DNA of 64,000 nucleotides, taken from a bacterium (GTDB lineage Bacteria > Pseudomonadota > Alphaproteobacteria > Caulobacterales > Caulobacteraceae). Location: positions 98,331-162,330 of the forward strand of contig JAVBXP010000029.1 of the NCBI GenBank assembly GCA_030824495.1, in the 5' to 3' direction. The position numbers were made by a program, and so were the translations under genes. This document shows, in pieces, positions 46,153 to 54,487 of this stretch (its first letter is position 1; each line of letters starts with the position of its first letter). The notes under the pieces were generated by a model that saw nothing but the letters and a program-made list of their open reading frames with translations, did not search any database and was not told where the DNA came from.

Positions 46153-46187
46153 CTATCGGCCTTGCCGGTGATGATTGTTGGGCGTTG

Positions 46188-46234
46188 GAGCGCCGCTGCG
46201 CGCCGCCCCCTCACCTAACCTCCCGACGTAGAGG
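46188..46234. repeat. Truncated type B repeat overlapping a gene end
   Basis: GAGCGCCGCTGCGCGCCG followed by CCCCTCACCTAACCTCCCG: only the first part of the element. The stop codon of the minus-strand terminase-like gene (46215-46217) lies within it. Confidence 0.75.
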
Positions 46235-47168
46235 AATGGGCCTGGCGTTCGGCACGCGCCCGCTTGGCGCCGGGGCGATGCTGCAGTCTGCCGAGCTGAG
46301 CCTTGAGGGCCGCGATTTGGCGGTAGCGATCTTTGAAGTCACCCGGACCGTCGGCCAGCATCATCACCTGGTCAGTGAACCAGTCCTCGCGATCCTCGCA
46401 GGCCTGGGCGATCTCGGCGGCGAAGGCCGGGTGCTTGCGGACCCAGGTATAGAGGGTGGTCAGGCACGGCATGTCAGGCCGGCGCGCCAGGCTGGCCAGC
46501 GACTCGCCCTGACGGATTTCGTCGGCGACGAACTGCGTGAACTCCGGGGTGCAGCGCCCCGGCCCCTGGACGCGGCGACGACGCCCGACCCGTATGGCGA
46601 AGCGCAACGCCTGATCAAACTCCGGCTGCAGCCGCCGCCAACGGATCACCACCCCGCGCGAGGGCAGACTGGCGGCGGAATTGAGGATGTCGGCCAGCAA
46701 CTCGCCCCGCGAAACGCGCACCACGATGGCGTCGGCCAAGGCCTGATCGAACGGCCGCCAGCGGTCGCGTCCACGCTGAACGCGGGCGTCGGCGCGGACT
46801 TGGTTCAGGCGATACACCTGCTCGGCGAACGGCGCCTGGGTGGCGCGCCAATAGGCGTAGACGCGGCGGCTGGGCATGGCCGGGTCGCGAAGTATCGAGG
46901 TGATCGGCTCGCCCGCCCGCAACCGGTTCAGCAGGGCCTCGGCCTTGGCCTCGTCAAACGCGCCGTTCCGAATGAAGTCGCCCCGCCGCCGGGCGGCCGC
47001 CAACTCCGCGGCGAAGACCGGTTCGGCCTTCGCCCAGGCATAGACGCTGCCATAGGACGGCATGCCGGTCTCGGCGCAGACCGCCATGAGCCGCTCGCCG
47101 GCGGCGACGCGGGTCAGGAGGTCCTGGCGAGCGTTAGGATAGGTTTGCAGATAGGCGCGTGCGGGCAT
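46215..47168 (-). CDS. Protein with four tandem terminase-small-subunit-like HTH modules
   Basis: 317 aa. Four modules of about 48 residues at roughly 14-62, 76-124, 143-192 and 211-260 share the plan hhxRhxxGExL-xxh-xxxxhPsxxxhxxWxxxxPxFxxxhxxA: VAAGERLMAVCAETGMPS, LRAGEPITSILRDPAMPS, VSRGELLADILNSAASLPS, IRQGESLASLARRPDMP. Each resembles the DNA-binding domain of Sf6-type phage terminase small subunits, which have one copy. The C-terminus (WFTDQVMMLADGPGDFKDRY, then a basic tail) also recalls those proteins. No phage genes surround it and no SD is visible at the start. Probably a chromosomal DNA-binding protein; the function is unknown. Confidence 0.75.
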   Translation of the reverse strand: MPARAYLQTYPNARQDLLTRVAAGERLMAVCAETGMPSYGSVYAWAKAEPVFAAELAAARRRGDFIRNGAFDEAKAEALLNRLRAGEPITSILRDPAMPSRRVYAYWRATQAPFAEQVYRLNQVRADARVQRGRDRWRPFDQALADAIVVRVSRGELLADILNSAASLPSRGVVIRWRRLQPEFDQALRFAIRVGRRRRVQGPGRCTPEFTQFVADEIRQGESLASLARRPDMPCLTTLYTWVRKHPAFAAEIAQACEDREDWFTDQVMMLADGPGDFKDRYRQIAALKAQLGRLQHRPGAKRARAERQAHSSTSGG

Positions 47169-47326
47169 TGCACAAAAATAGCATCTGCCCCGGCCAAATC
47201 AGAACAGATACGGAACAAATTAGCGCCCGCTTAGAGAGTTTCGGCGCCGACGGCCGCGTCCCGCCGCAGCGGGAGGCTAAGCCGGTCGTCAAGATCTAGA
47301 TCAGATCGCGGGTCGGTATCGGTTGC

Positions 47327-48826
47327 TCAGGATCCGCCGGTCGCGCCGAACTGCAGGGTGTCCATCACCTTCTCGAGGTTGAAGCTGCCCGCCTTCTGGG
47401 CCGGCGGGAACTCCTTCAGCGTCTGCAGATACTCGCCGATGATGTCCTGGCACGGGACGAGGATAAACGCCCGGTCGAGGTACCAGTCCCAGTAGGTGTT
47501 CGAGGTGATGTCGGCGAACTCATAGGGATCGGTGCGGAGGTTGAAGAGCTTGGGAATGCGGCCGGTGATGAAGGGCCGGCCCCAAATTTCTAGGGTCCCT
47601 TCGACCTTCTGCTCCATGAACACCACTTTCCAGTTGTCCATGCGCAACCCGGCTACTTCGCCTTCGTCGGTGAAGTAGATGAAGCCCTTGCGCGGGCTCT
47701 TCTCGCCCTTGGTCAGGTGACCGACGAGGCTATTGCCGTCGAGGTGGGTCTTGAAGGTTTTGCCGTTGAGCGTGGCGCCCTTCTTAAGGTCTTCCTTGAT
47801 CGTGGCGGCCCCCGCCATCTCGGCGAAGGTCGGCAACCAGTCGAGGTGCGAGACGATGTCGTTCGAGATCGAGCCGGCGGGAATATTGCCCGGCCAGCGC
47901 ACCATGGCGGGCACGCGGTAGGCGCCTTCCCAGCTGGTGTTCTTTTCTGATCGGAACGGCGTCGTGCCGGCGTCGGGCCAAGAGTTGCAGTGTGGGCCGT
48001 TGTCGGTCGAGTACATGACGAAGGTGTCGTCGGCGACGCCGAGTTCGTCCACGAGGTCGAGCAGCACGCCGATCGCCTTGTCGTGATCGATCATCACGTC
48101 ATGATATTCGCTCTGCCAGCGTCCAGCCTGGCCCCTGCTTTCCGGCTTCACGTGGGTACGGAAGTGCATGTGAGTGGTGTTGAACCAGACGAAGAATGGC
48201 GCGCCCGCCTTGACCTGCTCGCGAATGAAGGCCGCCGCCCTTTCGGTCACCTCGTCGTCGATCGTCTGCATGCGCTTCTTGGTCAACGGGCCGGTGTCTT
48301 CGATCGACTGACCGCCCTTGCCGTCGGCCTTGCAGTGCAGCACCCCGCGCGGGCCGAAGCGCTTGCGGAAGTTCGGGAATTCAGCGGGATCGGGATAGTC
48401 GGGGTTCTCCGGCTCTTCCTCGGCGTTGAGGTGGTAGAGGTTGCCGAAGAACTCGTCGAAACCATGCATCGTCGGCAATTGCTCGTCGCGGTCGCCGAGG
48501 TGGTTTTTGCCGAATTGGCCGGTGGCGTAGCCCTGCGCCTTGAGCACGGTGGCGATGGTCGGGATCGAGTCCTTCATGCCCTCCTTGGCGCCAGGCATGC
48601 CGACCTTTGTCAGGCCGGTGCGCAGCCCGCCTTGGCCGGTGATGAAGCTGGCCCGACCGGCGGTGCAGCTTTGCTCAGCGTAGTAGTCGGTGAACAGCAT
48701 GCCTTCTTCGGCGATGCGGTCGATGTTGGGCGTCCTGTAGCCCATCATGCCTTTTGTGAAGCAACTGAGATTCGACTGACCGATATCGTCGCCCCACAGG
48801 ATCAGGATGTTGGGTTTCTTCGCCAT
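47327..48826 (-). CDS. Type I sulfatase (arylsulfatase family)
   Basis: 499 aa, no signal peptide visible. The formylglycine site reads CTAGRASFITGQ, the C-x-A-x-R variant in place of CxPxR. Metal ligands WGDDIGQSN at the N-terminus and YSTDNGPHCN later, with HLGDRDEQ between. It hydrolyses sulfate esters once the Cys is converted to formylglycine. No maturase gene is in the window. The substrate is unknown. GAGGAAG precedes the ATG. Confidence 0.92.
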   Translation of the reverse strand: MAKKPNILILWGDDIGQSNLSCFTKGMMGYRTPNIDRIAEEGMLFTDYYAEQSCTAGRASFITGQGGLRTGLTKVGMPGAKEGMKDSIPTIATVLKAQGYATGQFGKNHLGDRDEQLPTMHGFDEFFGNLYHLNAEEEPENPDYPDPAEFPNFRKRFGPRGVLHCKADGKGGQSIEDTGPLTKKRMQTIDDEVTERAAAFIREQVKAGAPFFVWFNTTHMHFRTHVKPESRGQAGRWQSEYHDVMIDHDKAIGVLLDLVDELGVADDTFVMYSTDNGPHCNSWPDAGTTPFRSEKNTSWEGAYRVPAMVRWPGNIPAGSISNDIVSHLDWLPTFAEMAGAATIKEDLKKGATLNGKTFKTHLDGNSLVGHLTKGEKSPRKGFIYFTDEGEVAGLRMDNWKVVFMEQKVEGTLEIWGRPFITGRIPKLFNLRTDPYEFADITSNTYWDWYLDRAFILVPCQDIIGEYLQTLKEFPPAQKAGSFNLEKVMDTLQFGATGGS

Positions 48827-49036
48827 GGCCGCTTCCTCGCCGGTAAAATCAGCTTGGACTCTGGCTCCCCCGCCTCGAGGCGATATCGGGACTTACCCGC
48901 GAGCTTCCAAGTAGAATCCCGGAAAGAAGCGGATGTGATCCATGCCAGAAGCGGACTGGACACATCCCAAAGCGGCCGATCTCACGCGGTCAGCCAGGTA
49001 CAAGCGACGCTTGGGCGTCTGGAACCACTAGGGCGC

Positions 49037-50038
49037 TCAGTAGAGGCCGGTCTTGTAGTTGCTCTCCAGGCCCTTGGCGACGAGGCCGCGATTGGTGGCC
49101 AGGCGCAGCAGGGTGGCGGCGGCGCCGCGTGACTTGTTGAGCTTCAGGTGGGCGACCAGGGTGGCGGCGGGATCGACGGCCGGGGCCGGCGGCGGGGCGA
49201 GCCAAAGGCCGGCGCGTTCCAGGGCGGGGCTGGTGTTCAGGGCCGGCGCTGCGCCCTCGATCACCGTGGCCAGGATCGGGGTTTTCTCATCAACGACGAA
49301 GGCGGCGCGGACCGCCTCGTCCGTGGTCAGATGAGCCTGGCCGCTCAGGGCGACCACTGACAGGGCGCCGGGGATCACGGCCAGGGCGGCGACCTTGGGC
49401 TGCTCGATCATGTTGCGGTAGCCGAAGGCCAGGCGATTGCCGGGGCGTTCGGCCAGGGTGGCGCGGGCGCCGTCCATGCGGATCAGCAGGCCGGCGGGGT
49501 CGCCCTTGGGACTGATGTCGATGCGGCCGTCCTGGTCCATGGTGGCCAGCGCCAGGAACCGGGCGGCGTCTACGAAAGCGGCAGGATCGGCGGGCGCGGG
49601 GCCGGGCGCCGGGCTCCAGAAGTCGGACCGGAGCAGCGCCTTGGCGCAGTGGACGAAGCACTCTTCGACCGTGATCAGGACGGCGTCGCCCGCCAGCGCC
49701 TTCACGCGGCCGTTGGCGCGCAGGGTTTCGCCGACGCCGGGGATCAGGAAGAGCACGCCGGCGCCTTGGCCCGGCTGCAGCGAACCGGGCGCATCCATGG
49801 CGGCGAGCGGGACGCGCAGCGTCGCGGCGTCTGGGACGCTGGCGAAACCGGCCGGGCCGCCGGCCACGCAGACCCGGGGGCCGTCCTCGGCGGCCAAGCC
49901 CAGGAAGGCGACGGGCGAGGCGGCGATCCAGCCCGCGGCGGCGGCGTCCAGATGGTCGATGATCTTCATCTTCACCGGCAGGCCGGCGACGCCGATGCAG
50001 GCTTCGAGCTGGGCGATCGAGGAAATGGTCTCGGACAT
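49037..50038 (-). CDS. Pyridoxamine 5'-phosphate oxidase-like split-barrel flavoprotein
   Basis: 333 aa. Split-barrel FMN-binding features: PGVGETLRANGRVKAL, FVHCAKALLRSDFW, then RFLALATMDQDGRIDISPKGDPAGLLIRMD. The order matches the MSMEG_1061/PNPOx-like group, here with a second barrel-like half that repeats the A-T-M-D-G strand. Activity is unknown. The C-terminal 80 residues are Ala/Leu-rich and specific to this protein. Confidence 0.8.
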   Translation of the reverse strand: MSETISSIAQLEACIGVAGLPVKMKIIDHLDAAAAGWIAASPVAFLGLAAEDGPRVCVAGGPAGFASVPDAATLRVPLAAMDAPGSLQPGQGAGVLFLIPGVGETLRANGRVKALAGDAVLITVEECFVHCAKALLRSDFWSPAPGPAPADPAAFVDAARFLALATMDQDGRIDISPKGDPAGLLIRMDGARATLAERPGNRLAFGYRNMIEQPKVAALAVIPGALSVVALSGQAHLTTDEAVRAAFVVDEKTPILATVIEGAAPALNTSPALERAGLWLAPPPAPAVDPAATLVAHLKLNKSRGAAATLLRLATNRGLVAKGLESNYKTGLY

Positions 50039-50179
50039 CGAAGCCGCTCCGATTGTGAAGCGCCACCCTGAACCAGTTAAGAATTAATCGCAACTAGGAG
50101 CGACGTCGGGGCAAGGTGTTATGGCCTCTGCGACGGGACCGCAGCCCCGTCGATCAAGAACAAGGGAGGATCAAGCCAG

Positions 50180-50560
50180 ATGTTTTCACACGTGATGGTC
50201 GGGACCAACGACCTGGAGAAGTCCAAGAGCTTCTATGACGCGCTGATGGCCACGCTGAACGTGCCGCCGTCGTTCGTCGATGGGCATCGGATGTTCTACA
50301 TGAGCAAGAGCGGCGTGTTCGCGGTGTCGGCGCCGATCGACGGTCAGCCGGCCTGCCACGCCAATGGCGGCACCATCGGCTTTGCCTGCGACTCGCCCGA
50401 ACAGGCCGACGCCTGGCACGCGGCCGGCGTCGCCAATGGCGGCACGACCTGCGAGGAACCGCCCGGCGTGCGCGCCGGCGGGATGGGCAAGATGTACCTG
50501 GCCTATCTGCGCGACCCGGACGGCAACAAGCTGTGCGCCATGCACCGCATGCCCGCCTAA
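50180..50560 (+). CDS. VOC superfamily (glyoxalase-like) protein
   Basis: 126 aa with AAGGGAGG upstream. MFSHVMVGTNDLEKSKSFYDALM is the first beta-alpha unit, with the metal His at 4. YLAYLRDPDGNKLCAMHRM gives the terminal unit typical of VOC proteins. It could be a glyoxalase, dioxygenase or resistance-type protein; the substrate is unknown. Confidence 0.88.
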   Translation: MFSHVMVGTNDLEKSKSFYDALMATLNVPPSFVDGHRMFYMSKSGVFAVSAPIDGQPACHANGGTIGFACDSPEQADAWHAAGVANGGTTCEEPPGVRAGGMGKMYLAYLRDPDGNKLCAMHRMPA

Positions 50561-50583
50561 AGCCTAGCGCTTCGCGCCGCCGG

Positions 50584-51720
50584 TCAGGGGATCGGCGGCG
50601 CGGGGTTCGGGAACGGCCGCGCATAGGCGCGGCGCAGCTCCAGGAACGTCAACTCCGGCGAGACCACGCCGGCCGCGCGGGCGAGGTGGCGGCAATAGCC
50701 CTCAACTGCGTGCTGAACGGCGAAGCGGCGGCCCGGCGTCAGCCAGGATTGGAGCGTCGGCCAGCCGGCCGCCTGCACAGGCTGGCCATCGCCCACCACC
50801 TCAAGACTGGATGCGGCGTCGGCGTAGCCCAGAGCCGATGGCGGCAGGTGCGGAACCAGATCGTCTGGACGCACATAGGCGTAGGGCTCGGCCGCCGCTA
50901 CGGCGCGAGCGTTGCCGAAGCGCGGCGATCCGAACACATAGGCCGTGTGGCCGTTCATGCGCGGAGCCAGCAAGGCGGCGATGGCGCCGCCCAGCGAGTG
51001 GCCGGTGAAATAGAGGTGCGGGCGGTCGAGCGCCGGCCCGAGCTTGGCCCGCAGTTCGATCATGCCGTCCCAGGCCTCGCGCATGAAGCCAGGGTGGTAG
51101 TCCGGCTCGGCGTCGCCGGCGCCGATCTTCTGGGCGTTCAGGTTCGTCAGCCACTCGGAGGCTTTGGCGGTGCCGCGCACGGCGACGATGGCGTAGTCGC
51201 CCCGGAGGGTCGCCAGATAGGTGAAGAAGGGCCGCTCCACGATCAGGAACGGCAGGTCGGCCTCCCTGAAAACCTGTTCGAGCGCCACGCTCTGGCGCGT
51301 ATCGATCAGATTATCGAGGTGCTCGCTGGGGATGAAGTCGTAGCGATCGGAGCCCTCGACGTCGTAGCGGCTGAGGCGCATGTAGGACAGCTGGGCGAAG
51401 CAGGACAACGCAAAGGCCTTGGCCGGCTCGCGCTGGTTCGAACGCCAGTCGGGTTTGACGAGGATTTGCTGGAACAGCTGGGCCATCGACACCCGGGGGT
51501 TCAGCTCGACCCGGTCGTGGCAACGGGCGCACGGCACGTCCATCCCCGCCACGTCATCGAGAATTTGGTCCAAGGGATAGCCCGCGTCCCGCAGGGCGTA
51601 GACACCTTCGGTCCACCGCCTGAAACCGAGGGCGCCGTGTGTGGTCCCCTCGCCATGCTCGGCCGAATGGCGCAGGCGGGCCAGGGCCAGCAGCCGTTCT
51701 CTGTAAGCCGCCTCGTCCAT
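50584..51720 (-). CDS. Class 3 lipase family protein
   Basis: 378 aa. The nucleophile elbow is YFTGHSLGGAIAALLA (GHSLG), with Asp in RPDDLVPHLPPS and a likely His near the end. No signal peptide. An N-terminal region unlike simple lipases has CARCH at about 64-68, which reads as a CxxCH motif but without an export signal is unlikely to bind heme. Starts 2 nt from the next gene's stop, so it is in an operon with the hydratase. Confidence 0.85.
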   Translation of the reverse strand: MDEAAYRERLLALARLRHSAEHGEGTTHGALGFRRWTEGVYALRDAGYPLDQILDDVAGMDVPCARCHDRVELNPRVSMAQLFQQILVKPDWRSNQREPAKAFALSCFAQLSYMRLSRYDVEGSDRYDFIPSEHLDNLIDTRQSVALEQVFREADLPFLIVERPFFTYLATLRGDYAIVAVRGTAKASEWLTNLNAQKIGAGDAEPDYHPGFMREAWDGMIELRAKLGPALDRPHLYFTGHSLGGAIAALLAPRMNGHTAYVFGSPRFGNARAVAAAEPYAYVRPDDLVPHLPPSALGYADAASSLEVVGDGQPVQAAGWPTLQSWLTPGRRFAVQHAVEGYCRHLARAAGVVSPELTFLELRRAYARPFPNPAPPIP

Positions 51721-51721
51721 C

Positions 51722-52516
51722 CTACCGGCCGGTGAAGACCGGCTTGCGCTTTTCGAGGAAGGCCTTGCGGGCCTCCTTGCCGTCCTGGCTGCCGAAGGCG
51801 CGGCCGATGTTGGACACCTCGTAGCGGAGCTGCTGCTCCATATCGTTCGACTCGTAGGACTTCACCATGCCGCGCTTCAGCAGGCGCAGGGTGATCGGGG
51901 ACCACTCGCAGAGCTGGGCGCAGTACTCGGCCAGGCGAGCCTCGAACTTGTCGTCGGCGACGGCCTCGCCGGCCATGCCCCAGGCCACGGCTTCCTCGCC
52001 GGTCAGGGTGCGATTCTCCATCATGAAGCGCATGGCGCGCTCGTAGCCCATGGCCTGCGGCAGGGTGATGGTCAGGCCCGCGTCCGGCGAGCCGCCGATG
52101 CGGGTGTAGCCGGCCATCAGCCGCGCGCTGGAGGCGATCAAGCGCACGTCGGTCGCCATGGCCAGGCCCAGGCCGGCGCCGACCGCCACGCCGTTGATGC
52201 CGCCGACCACCGGCTTGTCGCAGCGCTTGCGGGTGGCGAGCAGGAACTGGCCGACCCAGCTGATGTCGTCGAGCTGGGCGGTCATCGGCGGGGCGGGATG
52301 GAAGGGCTCGGCGCCGGAGAGATCGAGCCCGGCGCAGAAGGCGTCGCCAGAGCCGGTCAGCGCCACCACCCAGACATTGTCGTCGCGCGCGGCCTCGTCG
52401 ACGGCGGCGACGATCCCCCAGGCGAGCTGCTGGCTGAGCGCGTTCTTCTTCTCTGGGCGGTTCAGGCGGATGGTCCGCACGTGGCCGGCGTCGGAAACCT
52501 CAACGAGATTGGTCAT
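51722..52516 (-). CDS. Enoyl-CoA hydratase/isomerase family protein
   Basis: 264 aa. Crotonase fold: IRLNRPEKKNALSQQLAW, FCAGLDLSGAEPF, KPVVGGINGVAVGAGLGLAMATDVRLIA (oxyanion hole) and TLPQAMGYERAMRFM. The usual first catalytic Glu near GG-PDAGLT appears as Asp/Ala, so it may be a hydratase-like isomerase or hydrolase. GGGGG precedes the ATG. Upstream partner of the lipase. Confidence 0.9.
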   Translation of the reverse strand: MTNLVEVSDAGHVRTIRLNRPEKKNALSQQLAWGIVAAVDEAARDDNVWVVALTGSGDAFCAGLDLSGAEPFHPAPPMTAQLDDISWVGQFLLATRKRCDKPVVGGINGVAVGAGLGLAMATDVRLIASSARLMAGYTRIGGSPDAGLTITLPQAMGYERAMRFMMENRTLTGEEAVAWGMAGEAVADDKFEARLAEYCAQLCEWSPITLRLLKRGMVKSYESNDMEQQLRYEVSNIGRAFGSQDGKEARKAFLEKRKPVFTGR

Positions 52517-52602
52517 GGCGTTTTCCCCCTTCTATTGTCGTGATCGGCGTTGACGACAGAATGGACGCGGTGGGAGGTGGTGGCCAGCCCGAAGGATGAC
52601 CC

Positions 52603-53211
52603 ATGAACGCCCCGACCCCGCTGCACGACGCCGACACCCTGGCCTTCTACGACCGCGAGGCGGGCGTCTATGCGGCGCGGACCCGAGGCGAGCCTGTGCG
52701 GCTGCGGGCGTTCCTGGAGCAACTGCGGCCGCGGGCGGCGATCCTGGAGCTGGGCTGCGGCGGCGGGCAGGACGCCGAGCTGATGAGCGCGGCCGGCTTC
52801 GAGGTGACGGCGACCGACGGCTCGGCGGGGCTGGCGGCGGAAGCGGAGGCGCGGCTGGGCCGGCCGGTGCGGGTGATGCGGTTCGAGGAGCTGGAGGACG
52901 TGGCCGCCTATGACGCGGTCTGGGCCAACGCCTGCCTACTGCATGTGCCAGAGGACGGTCTGGCGGACGTGCTGGCCCGCATCCACCGGGCGCTGAAGCC
53001 GGGCGGGCGGTTCTATGCCGGGTTCAAGTCGGGCGACGGCGGAGATCGCGACAGCCTGGGCCGCTACTACAATTTCCCCAGCGAGGAGCGGTTGCGCGCT
53101 GCCTACGCCGCGGCCGGAGCCTGGGAGCCGCTGGACGTCACCACCGGCCAAGGCGGCGGCTTCGACGGCGTGCAGCGGACCTGGCTGCATGTGCTGGCGG
53201 TGAAGGGGTAG
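52603..53211 (+). CDS. Class I SAM-dependent methyltransferase
   Basis: 202 aa with AAGGA upstream. AILELGCGGGQDAELMSAAGFEV is the SAM-binding motif I and VTATDGSAGLAAEAE motif post-I; VWANACLLHVPEDGLADVL and RALKPGGRFYAGFKSGDGG follow. The target is unknown. Convergent with nrdB. Confidence 0.9.
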   Translation: MNAPTPLHDADTLAFYDREAGVYAARTRGEPVRLRAFLEQLRPRAAILELGCGGGQDAELMSAAGFEVTATDGSAGLAAEAEARLGRPVRVMRFEELEDVAAYDAVWANACLLHVPEDGLADVLARIHRALKPGGRFYAGFKSGDGGDRDSLGRYYNFPSEERLRAAYAAAGAWEPLDVTTGQGGGFDGVQRTWLHVLAVKG

Positions 53212-53218
53212 CAGCCCC

Positions 53219-53321
53219 AACCCCGCTCATACCGGCGAAAGCCGGGACCCAAGCTGAGTTGACGCCGCGCCAGAATTGAAAGCCCGCCTGGGTCCCGGCT
53301 TTCGCCGGGATGAGCGGGGTT
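53219..53321. repeat. Long inverted repeat between convergent genes
   Basis: A 33-bp arm (AACCCCGCTCATACCGGCGA...) at 53219-53251 and its complement at 53289-53321, one mismatch, separated by 37 bp. Each arm also contains its own short hairpin (CCCGGCTTTCGCCGGG). The form is that of bacterial REP/BIME elements; it may stop transcription from both sides. Confidence 0.8.
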
Positions 53322-53325
53322 GTTG

Positions 53326-54360
53326 TTACTCCGCCGGGACGTCGCCGCGCCGGGCCAGGGTCTTGTCGAAGGCGGCCCAGACGCCGGCGTCGCCGTGCCA
53401 TTGGCCCTTGGTCGCGGCCTTGGAGTACTCGGTCGAGCGGGCCTCGAAGAAGTTGGCGTGCTCGACGCCCGAGAGCATCGACTGCAGCCAGGGCAGCGGG
53501 TTTTCCTTCACGCTGCCATAGACTTCCGGCAGGCCGAGTTGGCGCAGGCGCCAGTCGGCGATGAACCGGATGTAGTTCTTGATGTCGTCCGGGGTCATGC
53601 CCTGGACCTCGCCGGCGTTGAACGCCAGGTCGATGAAGGCGTCTTCCAGGCCAACCACCGTCTTGCAGCAGTCGATGATGTCGTCGGCCACCGACTTGGT
53701 CACCGCGCCGGTCTCGGCGTTGAAGGCGTGGTAGAGCTTGATGATGCCTTCGCAGTGCAGGCTCTCGTCGCGCACCGACCACGAGACGATCTGGCCCATG
53801 CCCTTCATCTTGTTGTGGCGCGGGAAGTTTAGCAGCATCGCGAAGCTGGCGAAGAGCTGCAGCCCCTCGGTGAAGCCGCCGAACATGGCCAGGGTGCGGG
53901 CGATGTCGGCGTTCGAGTCGACGCCGAACTTCTGCATGTAGTCGTGCTTGTCGCGCATCTCCTGGTAATCCAGGAACGCCGTGAACTCAGAGTCGGGCAT
54001 GCCGATGGTTTCGAGCAGCAGGGCGTAGGCCGCGATGTGGATCGTCTCCATGTTGGAGAACGAGGCCAGCATCATCTTCACCTCGGTGGGTTTGAAGACG
54101 CGGCTGTAGCGTTCCATGTAGTTGTCATTCACCTCGACGTCCGATTGAGTGAAGAACCGGAAAATCTGGGTGAGGAGATTGCGCTCCTTGTCATTGAGCT
54201 TGGCCGCCCAGTCCTTGAGGTCTTCGCCGAGCGGCACCTCTTCGGGCATCCAGTGGACCTGCTGCTGCTTCTTCCAGAAGTCATAGGCCCACGGATACCG
54301 GAACGGCTTGTAGGCGAACGACGGTGTGAGCAGGCCTGGCAGGGAGGATGTGGCGGTCAC
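53326..54360 (-). CDS. nrdB: Class I ribonucleotide reductase small subunit
   Basis: 344 aa from GTG 54360 (VTATSSLPGLLT), preceded by GGAAAG; a GTG at 54417 gives a longer form but would place the start codon against a regulatory box. Di-iron ligands in QSDVEVNDNYMERY and SNMETIHIAAY, where E-x-x-H-x-x-x-Y keeps the radical Tyr; later RDESLHCEGI supplies further ligands. It makes the tyrosyl radical used by NrdA. Two candidate NrdR boxes lie just upstream. nrdA is 5.6 kb away on the same strand. Confidence 0.95.
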   Translation of the reverse strand: MTATSSLPGLLTPSFAYKPFRYPWAYDFWKKQQQVHWMPEEVPLGEDLKDWAAKLNDKERNLLTQIFRFFTQSDVEVNDNYMERYSRVFKPTEVKMMLASFSNMETIHIAAYALLLETIGMPDSEFTAFLDYQEMRDKHDYMQKFGVDSNADIARTLAMFGGFTEGLQLFASFAMLLNFPRHNKMKGMGQIVSWSVRDESLHCEGIIKLYHAFNAETGAVTKSVADDIIDCCKTVVGLEDAFIDLAFNAGEVQGMTPDDIKNYIRFIADWRLRQLGLPEVYGSVKENPLPWLQSMLSGVEHANFFEARSTEYSKAATKGQWHGDAGVWAAFDKTLARRGDVPAE

Positions 54361-54419
54361 CGACGGGACTTTCCAACTGACGGATTCGGATAGGACGACT
54401 CTGAGCTTAACGTACACCT

Positions 54420-54466
54420 CACCAACATCTAGTGCCGACGTGGCTCAGGCCCCCAAGATGTTGTGA
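54420..54466. promoter_or_regulatory. Pair of candidate NrdR boxes upstream of nrdB
   Basis: CACCAACATCTAGTG (54420-54434) and CCCAAGATGTTGTGA (54452-54466) both contain AGATGTT, in opposite directions. The cores are 32 bp apart, about three helical turns, as expected for tandem NrdR boxes. Confidence 0.6.
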
Positions 54467-54487
54467 AATGCCTGGGGAGAAAACCAG

